DNA of 64,000 bases from Propionibacteriales bacterium (GCA_026392465.1 JAPLCA010000030.1:388820-452819), one strand, 5' to 3'. Shown: positions 10,162 through 20,275, counted from the stretch's first letter. Made by a program: numbers and translations. The notes: generated by a model not told the origin, from the sequence alone.

Positions 10162-11379
10162 GTGACGTCCCGTGACCTGCAGCAGCCGATCGTGGCCGGC
10201 GTGGTCACCGCGGTGGTCGGGTTCACGTCGTCGTTCGCCGTCGTGCTCGCCGGCCTGCGGGCCGTCGGCGCCTCCCCTGACCAGGCGGCCAGCGGGCTCC
10301 TCGCGCTCACGGTCGCCTTCGGGCTGCTCATGTCGGGCCTCGCGCTGTGGACCCGACTCCCGGTCACGCTGGCGTGGTCCACGCCGGGCGCCGCGCTGCT
10401 CGTGAGCACCGGGCCGGTCGAGGGCGGCTGGGCCGCCGCGGTCGGCGCGTTCCTGCTGACCGGCGTCCTGCTCGCCCTCACCGGGCTCATCCCCTGGCTC
10501 GGCCGGCTCGCGGCCGCCATCCCGGTGCCGCTGGCCCAGGCGATGCTGGCGGGCGTGCTGCTGCAGCTGTGCCTGGCACCGTTCACCGCGTTCGCGGACG
10601 CGCCCGCCGCGGTCGGTCCCGTCGTGCTGGTGTGGCTGCTCGCCACCCGGTGGGCCCCGCGCTGGGCGGTCCCGCTGGCGCTGCTCGCCGCGTTCGTCGT
10701 CATCGGCGTCACGCTGGCGACGACGGACACGACGGTGCCGACCGGGCACCTCCTCCCCCGCCTCGAGCTCACGACCCCGACGCTCACCGTCGCCGCGGTC
10801 GTCGGCATCGCCGTGCCGCTGACCGTCGTCACGCTGGCGTCGCAGAACGTGCCGGGCGTGGCGGTGATGCGCAGCTTCGGGTTCGCCGTGCCGTGGCGCG
10901 CGTCCATGGTCACCACCGGCACCGGGACGTCGGCCGCGGCCGTGTTCGGCGGTCACGCCATCAACCTGGCGGCCATCTCCGCCGCGCTCGCGGCGGGCGA
11001 CGGGGCCGGTCCACGCGAGCGCCGCTGGGTGGCGGCGTTCACCGCGGGGCTGGTCGCCCTGCTGCTGGCCCTCACCTCCGGCGCCCTGGTCGCGGTCACC
11101 GAGGCCGCGCCGGCCGGCATCGTCGAGACGGTCGCCGGCCTGGCGCTGCTCTCGACCTTCGCCGCGTCGATGGTCGCGGCGCTCGCCACCGACACCGGAC
11201 GCACGAGCGCCACCGTCACGTTCCTCGTCGCCGCGTCAGGTCTGCAGCTGTTCGGCGTCGGGGCGGCGTTCTGGGCCCTGGTCGTCGGCCTGGTCGTGCG
11301 GGCGACGCTGGAGCGTCGCACCGCGACGCCCGCGGAGCAGGAGGAGGCCGCCGATGGCGCGGAAGACGTCGGACGCTGA
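10162..11379 (+). CDS. benE: BenE-family benzoate/H+ symporter
   Basis: QPIVAGVVTAVVGFTSSFAVVLAGLRAVGASPDQAASGL; multiple TM segments typical of BenE. Confidence 0.88.
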   Translation: MTSRDLQQPIVAGVVTAVVGFTSSFAVVLAGLRAVGASPDQAASGLLALTVAFGLLMSGLALWTRLPVTLAWSTPGAALLVSTGPVEGGWAAAVGAFLLTGVLLALTGLIPWLGRLAAAIPVPLAQAMLAGVLLQLCLAPFTAFADAPAAVGPVVLVWLLATRWAPRWAVPLALLAAFVVIGVTLATTDTTVPTGHLLPRLELTTPTLTVAAVVGIAVPLTVVTLASQNVPGVAVMRSFGFAVPWRASMVTTGTGTSAAAVFGGHAINLAAISAALAAGDGAGPRERRWVAAFTAGLVALLLALTSGALVAVTEAAPAGIVETVAGLALLSTFAASMVAALATDTGRTSATVTFLVAASGLQLFGVGAAFWALVVGLVVRATLERRTATPAEQEEAADGAEDVGR

Positions 11380-11845
11380 GGCGACCCCGGCGCTCGCCGC
11401 CGTGCTGCGCGCCGGGGTCAAGCACCAGGTGCACCGCTACGTCCACGACCCGCGGTCGACGTCGTACGGCGGGGAGGCCGCCGAGGCGCTCGGCGTCGAC
11501 CCGGACCGGATCTTCAAGACGCTGCTCGCCGACGTCGACGGCGAGCTGTGCGTCGGGGTGGTGCCGGTGACCCTCCAGCTCGACCTCAAGGCGCTCGCCG
11601 CGACGCTCGGCGGCAAGCGGGCCGCGATGGCCGACCCGGCGCGGGCCGAGCGGGCCACCGGCTACGTCGTCGGCGGCATCTCCCCGCTGGGCCAGAAGCG
11701 GGCGCACCGCACCGTGGTCGACGAGACCGCCGAGCTGTGGGACACGGTCCACGTGTCCGGTGGGCGGCGGGGGCTCGAGATCGAGCTCTCCCCCGCCGAC
11801 CTGCTGCGGCTCACGGCTGGAGTGCCGGGTCCGATCGCTCGCTGA
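11354..11845 (+). CDS. ybaK: Cys-tRNA(Pro) deacylase (YbaK/EbsC family)
   Basis: EALGVDPDRIFKTLLADVDGELCVGVVPVTLQLDLKALAATLGGKRAAMADP...GYVVGGISPLGQKR. Confidence 0.92.
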   Translation: MARKTSDAEATPALAAVLRAGVKHQVHRYVHDPRSTSYGGEAAEALGVDPDRIFKTLLADVDGELCVGVVPVTLQLDLKALAATLGGKRAAMADPARAERATGYVVGGISPLGQKRAHRTVVDETAELWDTVHVSGGRRGLEIELSPADLLRLTAGVPGPIAR

Positions 11846-12323
11846 CGTCGGGGCGCCGGCCGGCCGCCCAGGTGACGACGAAGACGCCGACCAGCCCCGC
11901 GATCGCCCACACCACGAACGACGCCGGCGAGTCGACGGCCAGCCGGGCGGGGATGCTGTCGCCGAGCTGCGGCGAGCGGACCGCCTCCGGGCCGTCAGGT
12001 CCGAGCAGGACGCCGAGACGCCAGGTGAGCACGGACGCCGCGAGCGTGGCCGCGACGGTCAACGGCACCACGACCCAGCCGAGACGCCGCAGCACGAACC
12101 CGGCCACGAGGCCCCAGACCGCGGCCACGGCCGCGCCGAGGGCGACGAACAGCAGCTCGACACCGACCTGGGCACCCGAGGCCTCCTCGGTGAGCACGAC
12201 CCCCTGTTGCGTGACCCGCCACTGCGGCGGGGACGCGAGCGCGACCCACAGCACCGCGACCCCCGCGGCGAGCACGAGCAGACCGACCACCAGGGCGACC
12301 ACCTGCGTGACCGTGCGCCTCAT
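11811..12323 (-). CDS. Membrane protein of unknown function (4 predicted TM segments, DUF2567-like)
   Basis: MRRTVTQVVALVVGLLVLAAGVAVLWVAL...; start at 12323 chosen over the longer ORF that is antiparallel-frame to dnaE. Confidence 0.75.
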   Translation of the reverse strand: MRRTVTQVVALVVGLLVLAAGVAVLWVALASPPQWRVTQQGVVLTEEASGAQVGVELLFVALGAAVAAVWGLVAGFVLRRLGWVVVPLTVAATLAASVLTWRLGVLLGPDGPEAVRSPQLGDSIPARLAVDSPASFVVWAIAGLVGVFVVTWAAGRRPDVSERSDPALQP

Positions 12324-12334
12324 ACCTGATCCCT

Positions 12335-15300
12335 TCATCCCAGGCAATGCGGCCCCAGGAGCTCCTTGAGGTCGGCGATGAGCGACGAGGACGGCTTGAC
12401 CCGCAGGCTGTCGTCGAGGCGCATGACCTTCGTGGTGCCGGTGCCGACGAGGCGCAGGTGCACCTCGGTCATGCCCGGGTGGCTGCCCAGCACCTGCTTG
12501 AACGTGCCGATGGTGTCGCTCGTGCACCGGGCGACCGGCAGCGTGACGACCACGGGGGCGTCGGCCTGCCCGCCCGACCCCATGGCCGGCATCGTCACCT
12601 CGAGCGCGTTGAGCTCGACGCTGTCGTCCTTGCGGCGCAGCCGTCCCTTGACGACCACGACGGTGTCGGGCACGAGCACCGGGGCGGCCAGGTTGTACGC
12701 GCCGGGGAAGACCATCACGTCGATGCTGCCGTCGAGGTCCTCGACCGTCACGAGCGCCCACGTGTCGCCCTTCTTGCTGAGCCGGCGCTGCACGGCGGTG
12801 ATGAGCCCGCACACGCGCACGGTGGTGCCGTCGGGGCGCTCGGCGTCAGCGATCAGGTCGCCGATCGAGCAGTCGCTGCTGGCCTTCAGCACGTGCTCCA
12901 GACCCATGAGCGGGTGGTCGGAGACGTACAGGCCGAGCATGTCGCGCTCGAACGCCAGGAGCTGCGTCTTCTCCCACTCCGGCATGTCCGGCACGCTGAC
13001 GGTGACGCCGGTGAACGCGTCGTCCATCCCGCCGAACAGCGAGTCCTGGCCGATCGCGGCGTTGCGCTTGAGGTCGATGTACTGGTCGACCGCGTCCTCG
13101 GCGATCGTCGTCAACGCGCGACGACGGTGGCCGAGCGAGTCGAAGGCGCCCGCCTTGATGAGGGAGTCGAGGACCCGCTTGTTGCAGACGTGCGTGGGCA
13201 CCTTGTCGAGGAAGTCGGTGAAGTCCTTGTACGGCCCGTTCTCCTCGCGGCCCGCGACGATGCCGGCCACGACGTTCTCGCCGACGTTGCGCACGGCGCT
13301 GAGGCCGAAGCGGATGTCCTCGCCCACCGACGCGAAGTTCGAGACGGAGTCGTTGACGTCCGGGGGCAGCACCTGGATGCCGAGCCGGCGGCACTCCGCA
13401 AGGTAGATGGCCGACTTGTCCTTGTCGCCGCGCGTGCTCGTGAGCAGCGCCGCCATGTACTCGGCCGGGTAGTTGGCCTTGAGGTAGGCCGTCCAGTAGG
13501 AGATGACGCCGTACGCGGCGGAGTGCGCCTTGTTGAAGGCGTAGTCGGAGAACGGGAGCAGGATCTCCCACAGCGCCGTGATGGCGGCCTGGGAGTAGCC
13601 GCGCTCGAGCATGCCGGCCTGGAAGCCCGCGTACTGCTTGTCGAGCTCCTCCTTCTTCTTCTTGCCCATCGCACGGCGCAGGTTGTCGGCCTGTCCGAGG
13701 CTGAAGCCGGCCAGGACCTGGGCGATCTCCATCACCTGCTCCTGGTAGACGATCAGGCCGTACGTCTCCCCCAGGACGTCCTTGAGCGGCTCCTCCAGCT
13801 CGGGGTGGATCGGCTCGATCGCCTCGCGGCCGTTCTTGCGGCGCGCGTACTTGTTGTGCGAGTCCGCGCCCATCGGGCCGGGGCGGTACAGCGCACCCAC
13901 GGCCGAGATGTCCTCGAACTTGTCCGGGCGCATGCTGCGCAGCAGCGCCCGCATGGGTCCGCCGTCGAGCTGGAACACGCCCAGCGTGTCACCGCGCGAC
14001 AGCAGGTCGTACGTGGCCGGGTCGTCGAAGGTGAGGTCCTCCAGGACGACGTCCTCGCCCCGGTTGGCCTTGATGTTGACCAGCGCGTCGTCGAGGACGG
14101 TCAGGTTGCGCAGACCCAGGAAGTCCATCTTGACCAGCCCGAGCGACTCGCACATCGGGTAGTCGAACTGGGTGATGATCGCGCCGTCCTGCTCGCGCCG
14201 CATGATCGGCACGATGTCGACGAGCGGCTCGCTGCTCATGATGACGCCGGCCGCGTGCACGCCCCAGTTGCGGATCTGGCCCTCGAGCCCGAGCGCCGTC
14301 TCGTAGATCTTGCGGACCTCGGCGTCGCTCTCGTGGAGCTCGCGGAACTCCTTGCCGTCGTTGTAGCGCTTGTGGCTCGGGTCGAAGAGCTGCTTCAGCG
14401 GCACGCCCTTGCCCATGATGTCGGCGGGCAGCGCCTTGCTGATCCGCTCGCCCATGCTGAACGGGTAGTCGAGGACGCGGTTGGCGTCCTTGATGGCGGC
14501 CTTGGACTTGAGCCGGCCGAACGTCGCGATGTAGGCGACGCGGTCGTTGCCGTACTTCTCGCTGACGTAGCGGATGACCTCGGCGCGCCGACGCTCGTCG
14601 AAGTCGATGTCGAAGTCGGGCATGGACGGGCGCTCGGGGTTGAGGAAGCGCTCGAAGATCAGGCCGTGCGTGAGCGGGCACAGGTCGGTGATGCGCAGCG
14701 CGTACGCGGCGATCGAGCCCGCGCCCGACCCGCGGCCGGGACCGACGCGGATGCCGTTGTCCTTCGACCAGTTGATGAAGTCGGCGACCACGAGGTAGTA
14801 GCCGCAGTAGCCCTTGGTCTTGATGACCTCGAGCTCCATCTCGACACGGTCGCGCACCTCCTGGGTGAGCGCGTCGCCCGGGTAGCGCGACTCGATGCCG
14901 CGCCACACCTCCTTGACGAACCAGCTCTCCTCGGTCTCGCCCTCGGGCACGTCGGCGCGCGCCATGTAGCCGCCGGTGTTCTCGGAGAACTCGACGTCGC
15001 AGCGCTCGGCGATGAGCAGCGTGTTGTCGCACGCCTCCTTCATGCCGTAGCGGTCCTCCCACAGCTCGCGCATCTCGGCCGCGGACTTGACGTAGTAGCC
15101 GCCGCCGTCGAACTTGAGCCGCTTGGGGTCGGCGATGGACTTGCCGGACGCGACGCAGATGAGCGCGTCGTGGGCGTCGGCGTCCTCGGGGTGCGTGTAG
15201 TGGCAGTCGTTGGTGGCCACGGGCGGCAGCCCGAGCTGCTTGCCCAGGCGCAGCAGGTCGTCGCGGACCTCGCGCTCGATCGGGATGCCGTGGTCCATCA

Positions 15301-15889
15301 GCTCGAGGAAGAAGTTCCCCTTGCCGAAGATGTCCTGGAAGTCCGACGCTGCCTGGACGGCCTCGTCGTACTGGCCGAGCCGCAGCCGGGTCTGCACCTC
15401 GCCCGACGGGCACCCCGTGGTCGCGATGAGACCGTTCGCGTACTCGGCGAGGAGCTCGCGGTCGGCGCGCGGCTTGTAGTAGTAGCCCTCGAGGCTCGAG
15501 CGCGACGACAGCCGGAAGAGGTTGTGCATGCCCTCCGTCGTGGAGGCCAGCATCGTCATGTGCGTGTACGCGCCGCCGCCTGCGACGTCCTTGCCGCCCT
15601 CCTCCTCGTCGCCCGTGAGGCCACGGCCCCACTTGACCTTGCGGCGCTCGCTGCGGTGGGTGCCCGGCGTCAGGTACGCCTCGATGCCGATGATCGGCTT
15701 GACGCCGTGCTTGCGGGCCTTGGACCAGAAGTCGTAGGCGCCGTGCACGTTGCCGTGGTCGGTCATCGCGATGGCCGGCATGCCCAGCTCCGCGGTGCGC
15801 GCGAACATGCCGTCGAGCAGTGCGTGACCGTCGAGCATCGAGTACTCCGTGTGGTTGTGCAGGTGCACGAAGGACGAGTCGCTCGGCAT
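12335..15889 (-). CDS. dnaE: DNA polymerase III subunit alpha
   Basis: PHP domain FVHLHNHTEYSMLDG; GRGSGAGSIAAYALRITD; PDFDIDFDERRR; start at 15889. Confidence 0.97.
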   Translation of the reverse strand: MPSDSSFVHLHNHTEYSMLDGHALLDGMFARTAELGMPAIAMTDHGNVHGAYDFWSKARKHGVKPIIGIEAYLTPGTHRSERRKVKWGRGLTGDEEEGGKDVAGGGAYTHMTMLASTTEGMHNLFRLSSRSSLEGYYYKPRADRELLAEYANGLIATTGCPSGEVQTRLRLGQYDEAVQAASDFQDIFGKGNFFLELMDHGIPIEREVRDDLLRLGKQLGLPPVATNDCHYTHPEDADAHDALICVASGKSIADPKRLKFDGGGYYVKSAAEMRELWEDRYGMKEACDNTLLIAERCDVEFSENTGGYMARADVPEGETEESWFVKEVWRGIESRYPGDALTQEVRDRVEMELEVIKTKGYCGYYLVVADFINWSKDNGIRVGPGRGSGAGSIAAYALRITDLCPLTHGLIFERFLNPERPSMPDFDIDFDERRRAEVIRYVSEKYGNDRVAYIATFGRLKSKAAIKDANRVLDYPFSMGERISKALPADIMGKGVPLKQLFDPSHKRYNDGKEFRELHESDAEVRKIYETALGLEGQIRNWGVHAAGVIMSSEPLVDIVPIMRREQDGAIITQFDYPMCESLGLVKMDFLGLRNLTVLDDALVNIKANRGEDVVLEDLTFDDPATYDLLSRGDTLGVFQLDGGPMRALLRSMRPDKFEDISAVGALYRPGPMGADSHNKYARRKNGREAIEPIHPELEEPLKDVLGETYGLIVYQEQVMEIAQVLAGFSLGQADNLRRAMGKKKKEELDKQYAGFQAGMLERGYSQAAITALWEILLPFSDYAFNKAHSAAYGVISYWTAYLKANYPAEYMAALLTSTRGDKDKSAIYLAECRRLGIQVLPPDVNDSVSNFASVGEDIRFGLSAVRNVGENVVAGIVAGREENGPYKDFTDFLDKVPTHVCNKRVLDSLIKAGAFDSLGHRRRALTTIAEDAVDQYIDLKRNAAIGQDSLFGGMDDAFTGVTVSVPDMPEWEKTQLLAFERDMLGLYVSDHPLMGLEHVLKASSDCSIGDLIADAERPDGTTVRVCGLITAVQRRLSKKGDTWALVTVEDLDGSIDVMVFPGAYNLAAPVLVPDTVVVVKGRLRRKDDSVELNALEVTMPAMGSGGQADAPVVVTLPVARCTSDTIGTFKQVLGSHPGMTEVHLRLVGTGTTKVMRLDDSLRVKPSSSLIADLKELLGPHCLG

Positions 15890-15967
15890 CGGGTGATGCG
15901 CCTCCAGACATGGCGGACGGACGGCCCCGGGGGGCGGTGGAGGGGAAGGGTGCCAGCCTACGCGAGG

Positions 15968-16008
15968 GTCCCCGCTCGTCCCGCAGCACACGCGGGACGA
16001 GCGGGGAC
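15968..16008 (-). terminator. Hairpin downstream of the ABC permease gene
   Basis: gtccccgctcgtcccgc / gcgggacgagcggggac: 17-bp perfect stem with 7-nt loop. Confidence 0.75.
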
Positions 16009-16014
16009 CAGAGG

Positions 16015-16818
16015 TCAGCGCGCGCCGGAGACCCGGTAGCGCCGGATAGAGAGCGGCACGAAGACCACGAGGATGAGCACCACCCAGAGCAGGGTGTAGA
16101 GCACCGGGTGCTGCAGGCTCCAGGCCGAGCTGTCGACGGGGCCGGCAGGCACGTTGCCGAACAGCTCGCGGCACCCCTGGGTGACCGCCGAGACCGGGTT
16201 CCACTCCACGAACGGGCGCAGGAAGGAGTTGAAGTCCTTCGTCGGGACGAACGCGTTCGACACGAAGGTGAGCGGCATGATGACGATGAACGACGCGTTG
16301 CTGATCACCTCGACGCTCGGCACGATCAGCCCGACGTAGGCCATGACCCAGCTGACCGCGTAAGCGAACAGCAGGAGCAGCAGGAAGCCGGCCAGCATGT
16401 CGACGACCCCCTCGCGCGCCCGCCAGCCGACGAGCAGCCCCGTGAGCGCCATGATGACCAGCGACAGGACGTTGTAGATGATGTCGGACGTCGTGCGGCC
16501 CACGAGGACGGCCGACGGTGACATCGGCAGCGACCGGAAGCGGTCGATGATGCCCTTCTGCATGTCCTCGGCCAGGCCCGCGCCCGTGAACGTCGCCCCG
16601 AACACGACGGTCTGGGCGAAGATGCCGCCGATGAGGAACTCGCGGTAGTTCAGGCCCTGTCCCGCGTCGATCGCCCCGCCGAAGACGAACGCGAACAGCA
16701 GGACGAACATGATGGGCGAGATCAGGACGAACACGAGGATCTCGGGGACCCGCTTGATCTTGATGACGTTGCGCTTGGCGACGACCCAGCCGTCGCTCAC
16801 GACCCGGGTGGCGTTCAT
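16015..16818 (-). CDS. ABC-2 type transporter permease (DrrB-like)
   Basis: VVAKRNVIKIKRVPEILVFVLISPIMFVLLFAFVFGGAI; MSPSAVLVGRTTSD. Confidence 0.92.
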   Translation of the reverse strand: MNATRVVSDGWVVAKRNVIKIKRVPEILVFVLISPIMFVLLFAFVFGGAIDAGQGLNYREFLIGGIFAQTVVFGATFTGAGLAEDMQKGIIDRFRSLPMSPSAVLVGRTTSDIIYNVLSLVIMALTGLLVGWRAREGVVDMLAGFLLLLLFAYAVSWVMAYVGLIVPSVEVISNASFIVIMPLTFVSNAFVPTKDFNSFLRPFVEWNPVSAVTQGCRELFGNVPAGPVDSSAWSLQHPVLYTLLWVVLILVVFVPLSIRRYRVSGAR

Positions 16819-17798
16819 GCGGTGGCCTCGTCCTTCTGGTCGGTGGTGGCGGCGTCCGACGCGGTCGCGTGACCGGTCAGGCTGAGGAAGACGTCGTCGA
16901 GCGTCGGGCGGCGCAGCCCGACGTCGACGACGGCGAGGTGCTGCTCCTGCAGGGCCTGCAGGACGGTGGCGAGCCGCGCGACGCCGTCGGTGACGGGTGC
17001 GGACAGGCCCCGGCCGTTGGCGTCGACCTGCACCTCGCCCGTGGCGACGGTGGCGAGGACCCGGGCGGCGGCGTCGCGGTCGGCCGGGTCGGCGACGACG
17101 ACCTCGACCCGCTCCCCGCCCGTCCGGGCCTTCAGCTCGTCGGCGGTGCCCCGGGCGATCGCCCGTCCGGAGTCGATCACGACGATCTCGTCGGCGAGCA
17201 CGTCGGCCTCCTCCAGGTACTGGGTGGTGAGCAGCAGCGTGGCGCCGGAGCGGACCAGCTCCTGGATGACTCCCCACATCTGCTGCCGCGCACGGACGTC
17301 GAGCCCGGTGGTGGGCTCGTCGAGGATGATCACCGGCGGGGCCGCGACGAGCGCCCCGGCGAGGTCGAGGCGACGCCGCATGCCGCCGGAGTAGGTCTTG
17401 GAGGGCCGGTCCCCCGCGTCGGCGAGGTCGAAGCGCTCGAGCAGCTCGCGCGCGCGGTCGCGGGCCTGGGTGCGACCCATGCCGTACAGCCGGCCGATCA
17501 TGTCGAGGTTCTCGAAGCCGGTGAGGTACTCGTCGACCGCGGCGTACTGGCCGGAGAGGCCGATCCGCGCCTTGACGCCCTCGGGATCGCGCGCGACGTC
17601 GACGCCCGCGACCTCCGCGGTGCCGCCGTCGGCCTTGAGCAGGGTCGCGAGGATGCGCACCGCGGTGGTCTTCCCCGCCCCGTTGGGGCCCAGCAGGCCC
17701 AGCACGGTGCCCTCGGGCACCGACAGGTCGAGACCGGAGAGGGCCTCGACCCCCTTGTAGCGCTTGACGAGCCCGGTGGCCCGGATCATGTCGGCCAT
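16815..17798 (-). CDS. ABC transporter ATP-binding protein, daunorubicin-resistance DrrA-like
   Basis: GLLGPNGAGKTTAVRILATLLKADGG; YSGGMRRRLDLAGALV; ILDEPTTGLDVRAR. Confidence 0.95.
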   Translation of the reverse strand: MADMIRATGLVKRYKGVEALSGLDLSVPEGTVLGLLGPNGAGKTTAVRILATLLKADGGTAEVAGVDVARDPEGVKARIGLSGQYAAVDEYLTGFENLDMIGRLYGMGRTQARDRARELLERFDLADAGDRPSKTYSGGMRRRLDLAGALVAAPPVIILDEPTTGLDVRARQQMWGVIQELVRSGATLLLTTQYLEEADVLADEIVVIDSGRAIARGTADELKARTGGERVEVVVADPADRDAAARVLATVATGEVQVDANGRGLSAPVTDGVARLATVLQALQEQHLAVVDVGLRRPTLDDVFLSLTGHATASDAATTDQKDEATA

Positions 17799-17910
17799 CA
17801 GCCACTTCTCCGCCCTGGTGTTCCGGGGTGGAACACCTCGCGACGATCATGCCCTGTCGCGCCGACAGAACTCATCGTCCGAAGGGATGAGATCCGACCG
17901 CCGTCCGGTC

Positions 17911-19137
17911 TCAGTGCTGGCGGTAGCTCGCGAGGAAGTTGCCCAGGCGCTGGATCGCGTCGCGCAGGTCCTGCGCCCACGGGAGGGTGACGATGCGCAG
18001 GTGGTCGGGGTCGGGCCAGTTGAAGCCCGTGCCCTGCGTCAGCAGGATCTTCTCCTTCAGGAGCAGGTCGAGCACGAGCTGCTGGTCGTCGCGGATCTCG
18101 TGCACCTCGGGGTCGAGCCGCGGGAACACGTAGAGGGCGCCCTTGGGCTCGACGACGGACACGCCGGGGATCGCGTTGAGCTCCTTGACGGCGGTGTCGC
18201 GCTGCTCGACGAGACGGCCGCCGGGGAGCACGAGGTCCTTGATGCTCTGGTACCCGCCGAGCGCCACCTGGATGGCGTTCTGGGCCGGGACGTTGGGGCA
18301 CAGGCGCATCGAGGCGAGCAACGTGATGCCCTCGAGGTAGTCGCGCGCGCCCTCCAGCGGGCCGGTGACCACGAGCCACGCCGCCCGGTAGCCGCACACG
18401 CGGTACGCCTTGGACAGGCCGTTGAAGGTCAGGGTGAGGACGTCCGGTGCGAGCGTCGCGAGGGAGACGTGCTCGGCGTCGTCGTAGAGGATCTTGTCGT
18501 AGATCTCGTCGGCCATGAGGACGAGCCCGTGCCGGCGCGCGAGGTCGGCGATGCCGGCGAGCGTCTCCCGCGAGTAGACCGCACCCGTCGGGTTGTTCGG
18601 GTTGATGACGACGATGACCTTGGTGCGCTCGGTGATCTTGGACTCGAGGTCCTCGAGGTCGGGGTTCCACTCGTTCTGCTCGTCGCACCGGTAGTGCACG
18701 GGCGTCCCGCCGGCGAGGTTCGTCACGGCCGTCCACAGCGGGTAGTCCGGGATCGGGATGAGCACCTCGTCGCCGTTGTCGAGCAACGCCTGCAGGGCCA
18801 TCTGGATGAGCTCGGAGACGCCGTTGCCGATCCACACGTCGTCGACGTCGAGCGCCGGGAAGCCGTCGACGAGCTGGTAGTGGTGCACGACCGCGCGGCG
18901 GGCCGACTGGATGCCGCGCGAGTCGGAGTAGCCCGCGGAGTCGGGCAGGGCGGCGATGACGTCCTGCAGGATCTCCGCCGGCGCGTCGAACCCGAACGGC
19001 TGCGGGTTGCCGATGTTGAGCTTGAGGATCCGGTGCCCCTCGGCCTCCAGGGCGGCGGCGCGGGCGCTCACGGGTCCGCGGATGTCGTAGAGGACGTCCC
19101 TCAGCTTCTCGGACTGGCGAACACGCTGGCTGGGCAT
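17911..19137 (-). CDS. Pyridoxal phosphate-dependent aminotransferase (alanine aminotransferase-like)
   Basis: LKLNIGNPQPFGFDAP; NPNNPTGAVYSRE; LSKAYRVCGYRAAW; SD GGAGGATG before ATG at 19137. Confidence 0.93.
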   Translation of the reverse strand: MPSQRVRQSEKLRDVLYDIRGPVSARAAALEAEGHRILKLNIGNPQPFGFDAPAEILQDVIAALPDSAGYSDSRGIQSARRAVVHHYQLVDGFPALDVDDVWIGNGVSELIQMALQALLDNGDEVLIPIPDYPLWTAVTNLAGGTPVHYRCDEQNEWNPDLEDLESKITERTKVIVVINPNNPTGAVYSRETLAGIADLARRHGLVLMADEIYDKILYDDAEHVSLATLAPDVLTLTFNGLSKAYRVCGYRAAWLVVTGPLEGARDYLEGITLLASMRLCPNVPAQNAIQVALGGYQSIKDLVLPGGRLVEQRDTAVKELNAIPGVSVVEPKGALYVFPRLDPEVHEIRDDQQLVLDLLLKEKILLTQGTGFNWPDPDHLRIVTLPWAQDLRDAIQRLGNFLASYRQH

Positions 19138-19189
19138 GGCGTCATCCTCCCAGACGCCCCTCCCCTCCCCGCTGAGTGTGACGCCCCCT

Positions 19190-19258
19190 CCCCGCTGAGT
19201 GTGACGTTTGCGGGCCGAGATCCGGAAGATCGGCCCGCAAACGTCACGCTCAGCGGGG
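19190..19258. repeat. Palindromic element, left copy (CCCCGCTGAGTGTGACGTTTGCGGG family)
   Basis: 29-nt arms 19190-19218 / 19230-19258 with one mismatch; extra half-copy ctccccgctgagtgtgacg just upstream (about 19165-19183). Confidence 0.93.
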
Positions 19259-19306
19259 TGTGGACGGGCGGATGACCGCCCGCCCCGTCGACGCGACGGT
19301 GATGCC

Positions 19307-20275
19307 ATGCACGCACGTCGCACCGCGCACCACCTCCGGGCGGGCCTCACCCCCGACGTGGCCCGGGGGCCGACGATGGAACGCCGGGCCCACGGCCTGC
19401 TGCGACCGACCGGTCTCGATGCTCCCGCGCACGTCCAACGGGTCGACGACGCCGTCGGGCTCCTCCTTCCCGGCACCGCCCTCGGCGGCTGGGCCTCGTT
19501 GTTCCTCCAGGGCAACGACTGGTTCGACGGGTGGGCCGGCGACGGGGTGCGACCTGCGCTGGTCCACTGCTCGCCCGGCACCCAGCTGCGCCGTCGCGAC
19601 GGGATCGAGCCGTTCCGTGGACGGGTCCTGCCCGAGGAGCTCACGACGGTCGACGTCGGGGAGCGCATCGACACCACGACCCTCGCTCGAGCCGTCTTCG
19701 ACGAGGCCAGGACGGCACCGGACCTGCGCGCCGCCGTGGTCGCGCTCGACATGGCGGTCAGCAGCACCCACCGCCTGCCCCGCACCACGCTGGACGCCGT
19801 GCGGCGGGTCGAGGCCCGTCACGTCAAGGTCCGCGGAGTCGTGCAGGTCCGCAAGGCCCTGCTCCTCGCGTCGGAGCGCTCCGCCAGCCCCGCCGAGACC
19901 CGCACCCGACTGGTCGCGCAGCTCGACGCGGGGCTGACCGGCCTGCGCGTGAACGCGCCGCTCTTCGACCTGGACGGTGCACTGCTCGGGGTCGCCGACC
20001 TCGTCGAGCCGGGCACCGGGCTCGTCATCGAGACCGACGGGGCTGGGCACCGCGAGATCGAGCAGCACACGCTCGACAACCGCCGGGAGGAGTCCTTCGA
20101 GCGCGCCGGGTGCGTGGTGGTGCGGGCCACGGCCCTCGACCATCGCGACCGGTGGGCGCTGAGCGCACGCATCGTCCGAGCGCAGCTCGACGCGACCAGG
20201 ACGTCTCGACGTCGCTGGACGCTCGACCCTCCCCCGTGGTGGTCCACCTGGCCCGGTGCTCGACCCTGGCTCTGA
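19307..20275 (+). CDS. Protein with C-terminal DUF559/PD-(D/E)XK-like nuclease region and AbiEi-like N-terminal region
   Basis: LFDLDGALLGVADLVEPGTGLVIETDGAGHREIEQHTLDNRREESFERAGCVVVRATALDHRDR resembles DUF559 cores; start taken at ATG 19307. Confidence 0.75.
   Translation: MHARRTAHHLRAGLTPDVARGPTMERRAHGLLRPTGLDAPAHVQRVDDAVGLLLPGTALGGWASLFLQGNDWFDGWAGDGVRPALVHCSPGTQLRRRDGIEPFRGRVLPEELTTVDVGERIDTTTLARAVFDEARTAPDLRAAVVALDMAVSSTHRLPRTTLDAVRRVEARHVKVRGVVQVRKALLLASERSASPAETRTRLVAQLDAGLTGLRVNAPLFDLDGALLGVADLVEPGTGLVIETDGAGHREIEQHTLDNRREESFERAGCVVVRATALDHRDRWALSARIVRAQLDATRTSRRRWTLDPPPWWSTWPGARPWL

Noticed and set aside
10128-10922. 264-aa and 267-aa minus-strand ORFs opposite the BenE-type transporter
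   Set aside because: Antisense artefacts without recognisable domains.
15968-16008. 17-bp-stem hairpin as another mobile palindrome
   Set aside because: Single copy, immediately after the ABC permease stop in the right orientation; best explained as a terminator.
12347-16039. 1230-aa plus-strand ORF opposite dnaE
   Set aside because: GC-frame artefact; no recognisable motifs, opposite a confidently identified DNA polymerase III alpha gene.
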